Of a stretch of 64,000 bases of DNA, positions 1-10,882 are shown piece by piece. The notes below the pieces were generated by a model. The model had not been told where the DNA came from. It worked only from the letters and a program-made list of their open reading frames with translations, and made no database searches. Made by a program: the position numbers and the translations under genes. Source of the DNA: Penium margaritaceum (taxonomy: Eukaryota; Streptophyta; Zygnematophyceae; Desmidiales; Peniaceae); contig SZWC01009484.1 of NCBI GenBank assembly GCA_023375785.1, positions 1 through 64,000 on the forward strand, read 5' to 3'. Every line of letters starts with the position of its first letter. Position 1 is the first letter of the stretch.

Positions 1-2
1 CC

Positions 3-815
3 GCTCCTACCAACAAAGCAGAGCAGGTCGACATGGCAGGCGTGCCATATCAGTCTGCCGTGGGCAGTCTAATGTACGCGATGGTCGCTACTCGCCCCGA
101 CATCTGCCACGCTGTGGGGCAGGTGAGTAGGTATGTGGCCAACCCTGGGCCACAACACTGGCAAGCAGTGAAGCGGATCTTTCGCTACCTGAAGGGCACG
201 CGGCACTTGGGAATCCAGTACGGTGGGGTGCCACAGTCGGACTCCTTGCGGTTCATGGTGTATACCGATGCTGATTGGGCTGGGAATGTCGACGACCGCA
301 AGTCCACGTCGGGCTACGTGTGCGTGCTGAACGGAGGAGCCGTGTCATGGGCAAGCCGTAAGCAGGACTGCGTCTCCCTCTCTACTACCGAAGCAGAGTA
401 CATTGCTCTAGCGGAAGCGTGCAAGGAGACAATGTGGCTGCGTAGCCTGCTCCAAGAGATACGAGCACCTCAATCGGCCGCAACGGTAGTCAAGGTGGAC
501 AACAAGTCTGCCATCGACATGTCCAAAAATGGCACCTTGAGACAGAGGACAAAACACATCGAAGTTCGGTACCACTTCAGTCGCGACCTGGTCGCTAAGG
601 GAGTGCTGGAGCTTGAGCACTTTGCGTCCAAGCTCAACCGGGCAGACATGCTGACAAAACCCCTTCACCGAGAACACCTTCCAGGAAGACAAGGTATCGG
701 CATGAAGAGCGTAAGTGACGAAGACAGAAGACAGGACAAGTGGCCAGAGGTGCAAGGGAGAGATTGTTGTTATTTGAATGCCCCTTGGCCACTAGTCTCC
801 AGAATTGGCGAGTAG
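3..815 (+). CDS. partial copia pol: RT C-terminal end and RNase H of D1
   Basis: The frame is open from the window edge to a stop at 815. It begins in the C-terminal part of reverse transcriptase (YQSAVGSLMYAMVATRPDI, a copia hallmark) and continues into RNase H: TDADWAG, the STSGYV segment, SLSTTEAEY, KVDNKSAI and KHIEVRYHF, ending near LTKPL. RNase H removes the RNA strand during reverse transcription in the cytoplasmic particle. The last ~50 bases of the frame lie inside the 3' LTR, so the terminal residues may not belong to a conserved protein end. The N-terminal part of the polyprotein is outside the window. Confidence 0.85.
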   Translation, partial: APTNKAEQVDMAGVPYQSAVGSLMYAMVATRPDICHAVGQVSRYVANPGPQHWQAVKRIFRYLKGTRHLGIQYGGVPQSDSLRFMVYTDADWAGNVDDRKSTSGYVCVLNGGAVSWASRKQDCVSLSTTEAEYIALAEACKETMWLRSLLQEIRAPQSAATVVKVDNKSAIDMSKNGTLRQRTKHIEVRYHFSRDLVAKGVLELEHFASKLNRADMLTKPLHREHLPGRQGIGMKSVSDEDRRQDKWPEVQGRDCCYLNAPWPLVSRIGE

Positions 816-1540
816 TCGACTGACCAGGCATGCACTGCTCATGTGGAGCAAGTCCCCTGGGTCCGGTCCAACAGACCAGGCATGCACTGTCCTTGTTCAA
901 GGATAAGTCCCCTGTGTTTTGTTTTCTGACGATGGCTATTCAGATTGTCAATCTGACCGTACCGATGGAAAGAGCAGGTGTGAAACTGTCAGCTGTCCAA
1001 GTTTCGGGCTGATCCAACGGTCGGATTGGAAGATGCAAGATGTGCCTTGGATCAGGGGATGTCTTCCCTGATTGAGGGGATGACCTCCTTAATTTAAGGA
1101 GTGACATCGGCCGAGGTGCGCGCGCTTCGGGTTAGCCGAGGCGCGTGCGCTTCGGCTGCCAAAGGCACTCCTTAGCTATTTATGCCTTGTACTTGCCATT
1201 GTCTCAACTACTCCTTCACTTGATGTCTCTTGTTTGAGCTGTGCGCTTGAGACTGAGCTTGATATGAACTGCTAAGGTGGTTGTAATCTTGCTCGTGTGA
1301 GAGTGCTGACTTAATTTGTTGGGCTCTCACACCAAGGAAGAAGAAGGCTTAGAGGGCGGGAGCCCCTAAGACCTTGAGCGAAAGCACCTGGGTAGCTAGG
1401 TCTCACCAGAGGCATAGTTAATTCCTTGGGGGTGATCGTGATCCTTGGGTGTAATTCCCTTGGACGGTCGGCGCTTGCCATTGTGTCGGCGCTGTTTTCT
1501 AGACCGGAGCCTCAGGCCACGTGACTCAGGAATAACAACA
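765..1540 (+). repeat. 3' LTR of D1 (LTR-D, 776 bp)
   Basis: The ends are perfect inverted repeats, TGTTGTTATT at 765-774 and AATAACAACA at 1531-1540. A purine run at 754-763 precedes it. Near its 5' end it carries two copies (821-860 and 874-915) of a unit that starts AGGCATGCACTG and ends AAGTCCCCT. This module is shared with LTR-B. Confidence 0.92.
1177..1183 (+). promoter_or_regulatory. TATA-like box in LTR-D
   Basis: TATTTAT lies in the middle of the LTR, downstream of a GC-rich stretch with repeated GCGCGCTTCGG-like words (about 1118-1152). The position fits the U3 promoter of an LTR retrotransposon. It is the only TATA-like word I see there; no start site can be proved from sequence. 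Confidence 0.45.
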
Positions 1541-3095
1541 AGTCTATGATGACCAGCTCAAGCACCTCCTTCACGCGCTCTCTTGCTCCAGAGAACGCCT
1601 CGCGATGCTGCTTCCCCTCCAAACAGCCGATGCACAATTGCTTGTCAAAGTTAGAGATGGTGGGTAAGTCACGCAATATCTGCTTCGTTTGAAGTTGCAG
1701 TAAGGCACGCATGCCGATATGGCCGTAGCGCGCATGCCACATTTTGCCACCAGTGGCCTACACCACTACAGCAAGGCTATGTTGGCGCGGGATCTTGGTC
1801 GCCCCAAGCAGGCGGTACATATCGCCTTCTTCCACCGACCCGGCCAACTCCTCTCATGTTTCCTTGTCAAAGATGTAGCCATAGTCATCGTCAAAGACGA
1901 CGCGTTGTCGTGTGTTGGTGAGAGAGGACAGTAAGAGAAGGTTGAACACATAATCAAGCACATACAGCACGCCATGGAACACTCCCACTTCAATGCCACG
2001 TGTGGTCTCCAACCACATCTCTACCATCCCAATCCCCTCAGCATACACCACCCGATCATCACCCAAAGTAATCTGACAGGGGGGAATGGAGAGCAGCTGC
2101 GTAAACCACTCATTGTAGTGCATTAGACTCTTGATACACCCCGACTCCTTGTACCACGCCATGAAGAGGTGGTTGCGTACCTCCTTGGCGACGTTCATTT
2201 TGCCAAAATGACGCATGCCGGTCAGGTTCTGCTGTTGCTACTGCTGCTCCTTCTGGTCTTTCTTGAACTTGAAGCACTCTTTCTTGTAGTGTCCCTCTTT
2301 CTGGCAATAGTGGCACTTGTCTTTCTTCTTGCATCTCTACTGGAGACACTGTTGCTGCTGCTGGTTGCGGTGAGCCCATGACCATGAAAGTTGCTTCACT
2401 GCTGCTACTGCTGCCATTGCGCTGTGCTGCATGGCGATGCAGTTCTACCTGCACCAGGTGCGTGCAGATGAAGTCGAGGTCGAGAGTTGGCTGGCACTCC
2501 AACGTCTTTATACTGTGTCATAGCTCGTTGGGAGTCCCCTCAGCAAGAGGAGGACAAAGCGTGTGTCTTCCAGAAGGTTGTTGGCCGCTTTCAGCTGGTT
2601 CGCGAGCTCCTTTGCCTTGTCCAAGTACGCCTCCATCCCCTCGCCACCTTGCATTTTCAACGCCATCATCTTCTCCTCCAAAAGCATGAGGAATACACAA
2701 TCCTTGCTTTCATACTTCTTGCACAATGTGTTCCATCCCTCTTTTGCAGTAGCCTTGTCACTCACATACTGAAGACGCGGGTTGTAGATGGTGCTGACAA
2801 GCAGCCTGTAGGCCTGCCTGTCCTTCTTCTTCCACTCATCATATACCGCTGCTACGGTTCTAGATGAACTTGTATCTGCTGTACCTTTCTGCGATGTCCT
2901 CCCGCTACCACCTGTGCTGTGGTGATGCCTTTTGCCTGTGGAGACGGAGCGCGCTCGTCGCCGCTCACCACCTCCCCCAAGCCCCTCTCCTCCAAAAAGA
3001 GGCGGGTACGGATCTTCCAAAACGTGAAGTTGGCAAGTCCTTCCAGCCTCTCCAAGGGCTGGGCTGCTGTTACCATGCCTGGTGCTGCTATTTTA
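1541..3095 (-). pseudogene. A1 gag-PR-INT remnant
   Basis: On the minus strand the gag remnant runs from about 3095 to 2220 and carries the family's LERLEG...FWKIRTRLFLEERGL start and the KYESKD...LMLLEEKMMALKMQ core. A degraded zinc-knuckle and glutamine-rich tail follow. PR-related sequence (WYKESGC) lies at about 2216-1850. The N-terminal zinc domain of integrase (HARYGHIGMRAL...CIGCLEGKQH) lies at 1742-1600. Fossil with many breaks. Confidence 0.8.
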
Positions 3096-3674
3096 AGCCT
3101 TGGTGATGCTCAGCGTTATCCTTGAGTGGCTGTACTACTCCTACTTCTGATGCTGCTTCAGCCATAAATCTGTCTGATACAAAATGGACTATAGAGGCCA
3201 CTACACTAGGAATTATGAAAAACTGAGTCTGCCACTGGAAAATTCAGCTCTAAACCTTTCCGATCCACCCATAAAAAAGGGTCATTAACAGGGGAGTTTT
3301 GGAGATATGCCCTTTTGCAAATAGGGTATGGTTCTGCTCCTACTCCAGCTCACACCAGCCAGCTTGAAAACGGCTTTTCTCCGAAACATACCCATGGAAT
3401 GCAAACATTTTTGCACTAATGGAAAGCTTAGGAAAAATACTTCAATTGGTTTGTGCTACGTTTGAGATTTGACAAAGAAACGAGAGAGTTATGGTCAACA
3501 CAAGGCGACAGTCTTACTCAAAGAGAAGAGTGTAGCCCTCGCCGACCTCGTTTTCAGTATAACTCTTTTTTCCACTGTTAGATGTTCGCAATCTTGAGCT
3601 CCTTGGCAAGATTGTCTCTTGAACTTGAGAATCAAGTGGTTGATTATCAAATTTGGTGAAGTTTTCACCCCTAC

Positions 3675-3695
3675 CCGTCACTCTCAAAGTGACGG
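3675..3695 (-). other. leader hairpin next to the primer-binding site (A1)
   Basis: CCGTCACT and AGTGACGG form a perfect 8-bp stem around a 5-nt loop, about 30 nt downstream of the tRNA-Met primer-binding site in the element's own orientation. The same hairpin, sometimes with mismatches, sits at the same place in A5, A9, A10, A11 and A13. Confidence 0.6.
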
Positions 3696-3738
3696 CCTGT
3701 GCTGGCTGAAAGTGGGAGAACTTGGTTCTGATACCAAG

Positions 3739-3950
3739 TGTTGGAACTGGAGGAGAGAGGGAGCCTTGGAGCAGCAAGCATGTGGGACTAGAAGGGCATC
3801 ACTTGTGCTGAAGAATGGTTACTGAATTACTCAAAAGGATGGAGAACATATAGAACTAGAGCTTGGGTGAGTCAGCCCTCTCAAAAGCCACACCACTTAG
3901 CCATAGAGGCTAAGGCTCACACTCTAGAGTCCATAATCTTACATAAGGGT
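3739..3950 (-). repeat. partial LTR-A of A1
   Basis: Minus-strand LTR-A sequence beginning TGTTGGAACTGGAGGAGAG (the complement of the LTR 3' end), with the primer-binding complement CTGATACCA just to its left. Only about 210 bp of the usual ~740 are present before the junction with A2. Confidence 0.85.
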
Positions 3951-4584
3951 GAGATTTCTCCCAGTTTGAGAGAAACGGGATCGGGTGAAATCTTAACCAG
4001 ATTTGACAATGAACCACAAGATCTTCAAGCTCAAAAGACAAGCTTTCTAATGAGCCTAAGATCTTGAAGATACAACGGTCCGATTGAGAATTATGCTCAA
4101 AACGAGGTCGGCCAGGGCTACACTCTTCTCTTTGAGTAAGACTGTCGCTTTGTGATGACCATATCTCTCTGGTTTCTTTTTCAAATTTAAAAAGTGGCAC
4201 ATGCAAATCGTAGTGTTTTTCCTTAGCTTTTTATTCCAGCAAAAGTATTTGCATTCCATTGATTTGTTTGGGAGAAACGCCATTTACAAGGTGGCTGGTC
4301 TGAGTTGGAGTAGGAATAGAAGCATACCCTGTTTTCAAGAGGATATATCTTTTAAAATCCCCTGTTTATGACCCCCTTTTATTGCTCGATCTGAAAGGTT
4401 TTGAGCTGAATGATCCAGTGCTGGGCACCGTGTTTCACAATTCCTACTATGCTGGCATCTACAGTCCATTTTCTGTCAGACAGATTTCTTGCAGAAGTAG
4501 TAGCAGAAGCAGGGGTAGCGCCGCCATCCAAGGGCACCGCTAAGCATCACCAAGGCTCAACATGGAAGTGGCTGGCATTGTGAC

Positions 4585-5232
4585 CGTTGGAAAAGGAGCC
4601 ATCCCGCTCAGTTTCAGGTCCACAGGAGCAAGTTCGAGGAAAGTACCTGATGCCTGCACTGATTGTCAATCCGACTTCACCATTGGAAAGATGAGGTGGC
4701 AAAATGTCTACGGTCCAAGTTTGAGGCCGATCCAACAATCGGATTAGGAGATATGAATTTTCGTAGTTTCCGGGGTCATCGACCGCCGATATCCGGGTGA
4801 CCATGGGCTATGGCTCCATGCCTTAGCCTGAGAAAAGAAAAAGGCAAGGGGTCCAGGGTCAAGACCTGATGGGAGAAATATCCATGTATGCTAGCCATGG
4901 ACACATGGCAATTCTCCATGGGTTTGTGGGTTATGTGACCACTAGGAGTGTGCTATGAGAGCATTCTCTAGCTCTCTAGGTTGTGTTTGAGTGGTCAGCC
5001 TGATTGGTAGGCTGATTTCCTCCCTTGTGTGAGACTATGGACTCTAGTGTGTGAGCCTTAGCCTCCATGGCTAAGTGGTGTGGCTTGTGAGAGGGCTGAC
5101 TTGCCCTAGCGCTAACAGTATATGTACTCCATCATTTTGAGTCATTGAGCAACCATTCTTCAGCACAAGTGATTTCCTTCCAATCACACATGCTCGCTGC
5201 TCGAAGGCTCCCTCTCTCATCCAGATCCAACA
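4585..5232 (+). repeat. solo LTR-A (A3) inserted in the gag start of A2
   Basis: A complete-ended LTR-A (CGTTGGAAAAGG... to ...ATCCAACA, 648 bp) flanked by GTGAC (4580-4584) and GTGAT (5233-5237). These two 5-mers match the single GTGAC found at this point in the gag of intact relatives, so this is a target-site duplication. With one LTR and no internal part, it is a solo LTR left by recombination between the two LTRs of an inserted element. Confidence 0.9.
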
Positions 5233-8200
5233 GTGATAGCAATCCAGCCTTTGGAGAGGCTCGAGGGACGCGCCAACTTCGCGTTTTGGCAGATCCGTAC
5301 GTGCTTCCTTTTGGAGGAGAGGGGCTTGTGGGAGGTGGTGAGTGGCGACGAGCCAGCTCCAAATCCACAGGCAAAAGGCATCACCGGAGCGCAGGTGGTG
5401 GTGTGGAAGACGCCGCAAAAGGGTGCAGCTGATGCAGGTTCTTTTGCAGCTGTACCAACGGTGTATGAGGAGTGGAAGAAGAAGGACGGGCAGGCCTACA
5501 GGTTGCTTGTCAACACCATCTCCAACCCGCATCTTCAGTACGTGGCATTGAAGTGGGAGTTTTCCATGGCGTGCTGTATGTGCCTGATACTGCGTTCAAC
5601 CTCGTCTCAGTGTCCTCTCTCACCAATACAGGACTGCGCGTTGTCTTCGATGATGACTATGGCTACATCCTCAACAAGGAAACAGGAGAGGAGTTGGCCA
5701 AGTCGGTGAAGGAGGGCGACATGTACCGCCTGGTGGGGGCGACCAAGATCCCGCGTGAGCAAAGTCTTGCAGCAGTGGTGCAGGCAACAGATGGCGAGAT
5801 ATGACATGCACGCTACGGCCACATCGGCATGCGTGCCTTGCAACAGCTTCAAGCAAAGCAGATGGTGCGTGACCTACCTACCATCTCTAACTTTGAGCAG
5901 CAGTTATGCATCGGCTGTTTGGAGGGGAAGCAACACCGCGAGGCGTTTTCTGGAGCAGGGAAGAGTGCAAAAGAGGTGTTGGAACTGGTCCACACGGACT
6001 TGTGTAGACGGATGCAGACCCAGAGCTTTGGAGGCTCTAGGTATTTTCTCACCTTCATTGATGATTTTAGCCGTTACACTGCTGTGTACTTCCTTTCCTC
6101 CAAGGACCAGTGCTTCCAAAGGTTCAAGGAGTTCAAGGCCATGGTGGAGAACCAATCTGGCAAGAAGATCAAGGCGTTGCGCAGCGACCGCGGTGGAGAG
6201 TACCTGAGCAAGGAATTGTAGGACTACCTCGCAGCAGCTGGCATCAAGGCGCAGCGTACCGCGTCGTACTCGCCGCAGCAGAACGGTGTAGCAGAACGCG
6301 CCAACCGTACCATTGTGGAGTCGGCGCACTCCATGCTGCACGCGGCCCGGCAGACCTACGACTTCTAGGTTGAAGCCGTGAGCACTGCGGTCTAGATCAA
6401 GAACCGTAGTCCAACCAAGGCCCTGGAGCACATCACGCCGTACGAGGCGTGGTTCGGCAAGAAGCCGAGCGTGGGTCATCTTTGCGCGTTTGGCAGCTTG
6501 GCGTACATGCACGTGCCAAAGGAGAAGCGGCAAAAGTGGGACGCGAAGAGTGCGCAGATGCTTATGATTGGCTACGACGTGGCAAACAAGGCGTATCGCT
6601 TCTACGAGAGGGATACAGGCCACGTCATCATCTCCAGGGATGTCGTCTTCAATGAGAGCAACGTCATCGGCACCAACATCGTGTGTGAAGAGGCAGCAGA
6701 ACCAGCAACAGACGAGATAGTGGGAGTAGAAATTCTTCCTGACCCAGTTTCTCCCGATCCTTCCTCTACTGTGAGACTAGGAGAATCACTCTACTCTCCC
6801 ATGTGTGATGTTGCAGATACAGCAGCCTCATCGGCAGAAGCAGAGGAGGGAGATGTAGCACCACCAGCAGCAGCAGTTGTGCCAGCAGCACCGCTCTAGG
6901 CGCCCGCTAACGCTCCAGCACCAGGTCGCAGGTACCCTCTTAGGGTGCGTTACAAGCCTGGTAAGCGCGGCCATTTTTGGATGCTACAGAAACCAGAACT
7001 GATGAACGTCGCAGTTGCAGCAGATTCAGATGAAGCAACGTCATACAAGGAGGCCATGGGTGCACCGGATGCAGAAGATTGGGCGCAAGCCGTGTAGCTG
7101 GAGATACAGTCGCAGCTAGAAAACGGTACATGGGAGCTGATTGAGCGTCCACCAGGACGTAAGGTGATCAAGTGCAAGTGAGTGTTCAAGAAGAAGCGGG
7201 GAGCAGATGGTAACCTGGAAAAGTACAAGGCGAGGCTGGTCGCCAAGGGCTACTCGCAGTAGGAGGGCATCGACTACACAGAAACTTTTGCCCCTGTTGC
7301 AAAATTTGCCTCTGTGTGCACGCTCCTCTCTTATGCAGGAGCTGAGGACTTCGAGGTTCACCAGATGGATGTCAAGACGGCATTCTTGAATGGTGACTTA
7401 GAGGAGGAGATCACATGGAGCAGCCGGAGGGATTCGTCATGGATGGCCAGGAGCACCTGGTCTGCAAGCTGTAGAAGTCGCTGTACGGCCTCAAGCAAGC
7501 GTCGCGTGCTTGGAACCAGAAGTTGGATGTGGCGTTGCAGTGCATGGAGTTTGAGCGTAGCGAGTGTGACTACAGCGTGTATCGCTGGCAGCATGAGCAT
7601 GACATCCTCATCATCATTGTCTATGTGGATGACATGCTCCTCCTTTCCAACAGCATGTCTGTACTACAGGAGTTCAAGGAAGCCATGCAGGAGTGCTTCC
7701 AAATGTCTGATCTCGGGGAGGCATCATACTTCCTTGGTATCCAGATCACGCGTGACTGCAAGTCACGCTCTCTCTCGTTACAGCATAGCCAGTACATCAA
7801 GGATGTTTTGAAGCGGTTTGGCATGACAGAGGCATAACCAATCGGCACGCCGCTGGAGACGTGGTAGTACCTCGTGAGCTTCAATGGAGAAGCAAATGCA
7901 GTTGAACGGCAGAAGTACCAAAGCGCCGTCGGCAGTCTCATGTACCTGATGGTGGCAACCAGGCCGGACCTCGCACAGGCTGTGAGCGCTATGAGCCAGC
8001 ACATTGCTAATCCTGGACCGGAGCACCATAAGGCAGTGAAACAGATCTTCCGCTACCTTGCTGGAACCATCAACATCGGCATCACCTACAACGGCAATGA
8101 CAACAGCATCATCGGCTACACAGACGCAGATTGGGCTTCAAACCCTGAGGACCGTAAGTCCATCTCTGGACATGTGTTCCTCATGAATGGTGGAGCCATC

Positions 8201-8796
8201 AGTTGGTACAGCAAGCGGCAGGTGGTCGTGGCCACCTCGAGTACAGAAGCTGAGTATGTATCTCTNAGATCTTCCGCTACCTTGCTGGAACCATCAACAT
8301 CGGCATCACCTACAACGGCAATGACAACAGCATCATCGGCTACACAGACGCAGATTGGGCTTCAAACCCTGAGGACCGTAAGTCCATCTCTGGACATGTG
8401 TTCCTCATGAATGGTGGAGCCATCAGTTGGTACAGCAAGCGGCAGGTGGTCGTGGCCACCTCGAGTACAGAAGCTGAGTATGTATCTCTCAACTTTGGAG
8501 CCAAGGAAGCAGTTTGGCTCCAACGTCTCATGGCAAAAATGAGTGGGAGTGCAGCAATTCCTGTTCCTGTGCGCGTCGACAACCAAAGCACAATCGCACT
8601 CGCCAAGAATCCTGAGCACCATGCACGCACCAAGCACATTGACATCGCATATCATTTCATCAGGCACATGGTGCAGGAGGGTGCTATCAAGCTAGAGTTT
8701 ACTCGAACTAGCACGTAGGTCGCTGATTTCCGCACCAAGCCAGTGACCCGTGAGAATCAGCAGTTCTGCATGAAGGTATGCGCACTTAGCCCACTC
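5233..8796 (+). pseudogene. A2 gag-pol remnant
   Basis: Segments in order: gag N-terminal region (QPLERLEGRANFAFWQIR, 5240-5540); PR C-terminal region (GVFHGVLYVPDTAFNLVSV, 5550-5800); INT zinc domain (5810-5930) and catalytic core (about 5990-6330, with HTDLC, SDRGGEY and ERANR motifs); INT C-terminal part (6430-6700); RT (about 7170-7840, YVDD at 7622-7633); RNase H (YTDADW at 8117-8131, TEAEY, VDNQSTI). The tail ends close to a purine-rich tract before the 3' LTR. Fossil with many breaks. Confidence 0.85.
8043..8489. other. unmerged assembly overlap around a single N (8266)
   Basis: The 223 bases before the N (8043-8265) reappear right after it (8267-8489). One copy of the RNase H segment has been laid down twice, with an N between. 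This is the mark of two contigs joined without collapsing their overlap, not a biological duplication. Confidence 0.92.
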
Positions 8797-8818
8797 TGAC
8801 TGCGGCAAAGTGGGAGAT

Positions 8819-9556
8819 TGTTGGGAAAGGAGCCATCCGGCTCAGTTTCAGGTCCACAGGAGCAAGTTCCATGAAAGTACCAGATGCCTGCTCCGATCGT
8901 CCATCCGACTTCATCATTTGAAAGATCAGGATGCAAAATGTCTACGGTCCAAGTTTGAGGCCAATCCAACGGTCGGATTGGGAGATATGAATTTTCGTAG
9001 TTTCCGGGGTCATCGACCGTCGATATCCGGGTGACCATGGGCGATGGCTGCATGCCTTAGCCTGAGAAAAGAAAAAGGCAAGAGGTCGAGGGTCAAGACC
9101 TGATGGGAGAAACATCCCAAAAGGTCCTTGGTCTTAGGATTGCCTTGTCAGAAAATGCTGACTAGGATAAAGGTACCTCTCCTTGCTTTTTAGGTGAGGT
9201 GAGATTCTTGTGTGCTTGCCATGGACACATGGCGATTCTCCATGGGTTGGTGGGTTATGTGACCACTAGGAGTGTGCCATGAGAGCATTCTCTAGCTCTC
9301 TAGGTTGTGTGTGAGTGGTCAGCCTGATTGCTAGGCTGATTTCCTCCCTTGTGTGAGATTGTGGACTCTAGTGTGTGAGCCTTAGCCTCCATGGCTAAGT
9401 GGTGTGGCTTGTGAGAGGGCTGACTTGCCCAAGCTCTAGGTCTATATGTACTCCATCATTTTGAGTGATTGAACAACCATTCTTCAGCACAAGTGATGCC
9501 CTTCCAATCACATATGCTCGCTGCTCCAAGGCTCCCTCTCTCCTCCAGATTTAACA
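8819..9556 (+). repeat. 3' LTR-A of A2 (738 bp)
   Basis: Starts TGTTGGGAAAGGAGCC directly after a purine-rich tract (GCGGCAAAGTGGGAGA) and ends ...CCAGATTTAACA. It is followed at once by integrase sequence of A4. Confidence 0.9.
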
Positions 9557-9752
9557 TGGAGAACATGACTGGCAAGAAGATCAAGGCGCTGTGCAGCGAT
9601 CGCGGTGGAGAGTATCTCAACAAGGAGTTCCATGACTACCTCGCAGCAGCTGGCATCAAGGCGCAACATACCGCGCCGTACTCGTCGCAGGAAGAACGCG
9701 CCAACCGAACCGTTGTAGAGTCGGCGTGCTCCATGCTGCACGCAGCTCTTGG
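9557..9752 (+). pseudogene. A4: fragment of family A integrase core
   Basis: A plus-strand fragment carrying SDRGGEY, GIKAQHTAPYS and ERANRTVVESA, the second half of a copia integrase catalytic core. It lies between the 3' LTR of A2 and minus-strand A5 sequence. It looks like what remains of the copy into which A2 inserted. Confidence 0.75.
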
Positions 9753-10440
9753 TACATCCAGAGTCCTTGTACCATGCCAGATCCGCCTTTTCCTTCTGTG
9801 ATATGTCAGAGTTCGCCATGAAGAGGCGGTCGCGCACCTCCTTGGCGACGTTCAAGTTGCCAAAATGACGCACGCTGGTCTGGTTCTGCTGCTGCTGCTA
9901 CTGCTGCTAACGTTGCTGTGATTGTGGTGCTGTTGCTGTGGAGATTGCTACTTTTGCTGCTGCTGTTACTCCTACGTGTAGTACCCCTCTTTTTGGCTAT
10001 AGTGGCACTTACCCTTCTTCTTGCCTCTCTGCTAGCGAGACTACTGCTACTTCTGGTTGCATGAGCCCATGGCCATGAAAGCTGCTTCACTGCTGCTGCT
10101 GCCGCCATTGTGCTTTGCTGTATTGTGACGTAGTTCTACCTGTACAAGGTGCGTGCAGATGTAGTCGAGGTCGAGAGTCGGCTGGCACTCTAACGTCTCT
10201 CGTACCATGTCATAGCTCGTTGGAAGTTACCTGAGCAAGAGGATGACGAATTGCATGTCTTACACAAGGTTGCCGGCCGCTTTATATTTCTTTGCCAGCT
10301 CCTTCGCCCTGTCCAAGTACGATTCCATCCCTTCGCCACCCTACATTTTTAACGCCATCATCTTCTCCTCCAAAAGCATGAGGAATACAGTAGCCTCCAA
10401 CTTGCTCTCATAATTCTTGCACAACGTGTTCCATCCCTCG
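9753..10440 (-). pseudogene. A5 gag-PR remnant
   Basis: Reading leftward: gag core, a degraded zinc-knuckle and glutamine-rich region (about 10110-9900), then HFGNLNVAKEVRDRLFMA and the protease motif WYKDSGCTKS near 9755-9800. These match the other family A copies. Frames rich in serine and threonine on the other strand are shadows of the CAG repeats. Fossil. Confidence 0.78.
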
Positions 10441-10818
10441 TTTTCAGAGATATGCCTTTTTGAAAACAGGGTATGCTTCTGGTCCTACTCAAGCTCACAC
10501 TAGACAACTTGTTAATAGCGTTTCTCCTGAACGTACGGTTGGAATGCAAATGCTTTCTCATCAATGGAAAGCGTAGGAAGAATACTTCAATTTCTATATG
10601 CTACTTTTCAAATTTGACAGAGAAAGGAGAGAGTTATGGTCATCACAAGGCGACAGTCTTACTCAAAGAGAAGAGTATAGTCCTGGCCGACCTCGTTTTG
10701 CATTAACTCTAAATCCCATCGTTGGATCTTCACGATCTTGCACTCTTTGAAAAGCTTGTCTTTTGAACTTGAACATCTTGTGGTCCATTGTCAAATTTTG
10801 TGAAGGTTTGACCCCGAC

Positions 10819-10839
10819 CCGTCACTCTCAAAGTGACGG
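10819..10839 (-). other. leader hairpin of A5
   Basis: CCGTCACT-CTCAA-AGTGACGG as written on the plus strand; a perfect 8-bp stem. It lies 26 nt from the primer-binding site (10866-10880) in the element's leader, at the same relative place as in A1. Confidence 0.6.
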
Positions 10840-10882
10840 CCTGTGCTGGCAAAAACTGGTAGAACTTGGCTTTGATACCAAC

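Larger units (their letters stand above)
1..1540 (+). mobile_element. D1: 3' end of a Ty1/copia retrotransposon (family D)
   Basis: The piece holds the end of pol (RT C-terminus and RNase H), a purine run at 754-763 that fits a polypurine tract, and a complete 3' LTR at 765-1540. The 5' part lies outside the window. To the right the sequence passes at once into the integrase of A1, which is read on the other strand, so D1 inserted into A1. The flank AGTCT (1541-1545) should be the right target duplication; its partner is outside the window. This is the best preserved coding segment in the window, so D1 is probably younger than its neighbours. The RNase H resembles that of family B more than A or C. 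Confidence 0.9.
1541..3950 (-). mobile_element. A1: 5' half of a family A copia element, broken
   Basis: Read on the minus strand the order is LTR (3950-3739), primer-binding site (about 3725-3738), leader (to about 3100), gag, PR and the start of INT, where D1 interrupts it at 1541. The rest of pol presumably lies left of D1 outside the window. At about 3950 the minus-strand LTR meets plus-strand leader sequence of A2, an inverted junction between two family A copies. The coding part is broken in many places. Confidence 0.85.
3951..9556 (+). mobile_element. A2: family A copia element, broken, 5' LTR not present
   Basis: Plus-strand copy with leader (about 3970-4560), gag start, PR, INT, RT, RNase H and a 3' LTR at 8819-9556. 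It is interrupted by a solo LTR of its own family (4585-5232). It contains a faulty assembly join at 8266. Its 3' LTR abuts integrase sequence of another plus-strand copy (A4), so A2 probably inserted into A4; TGGAG at 9557-9561 would be the right target duplication. The coding region has more than ten breaks. Confidence 0.85.

Noticed and set aside
8043-8489. A tandem duplication of RNase H
   Set aside because: The two copies are identical and separated by a single N, as at the other gap joins; assembly overlap is the simpler explanation.
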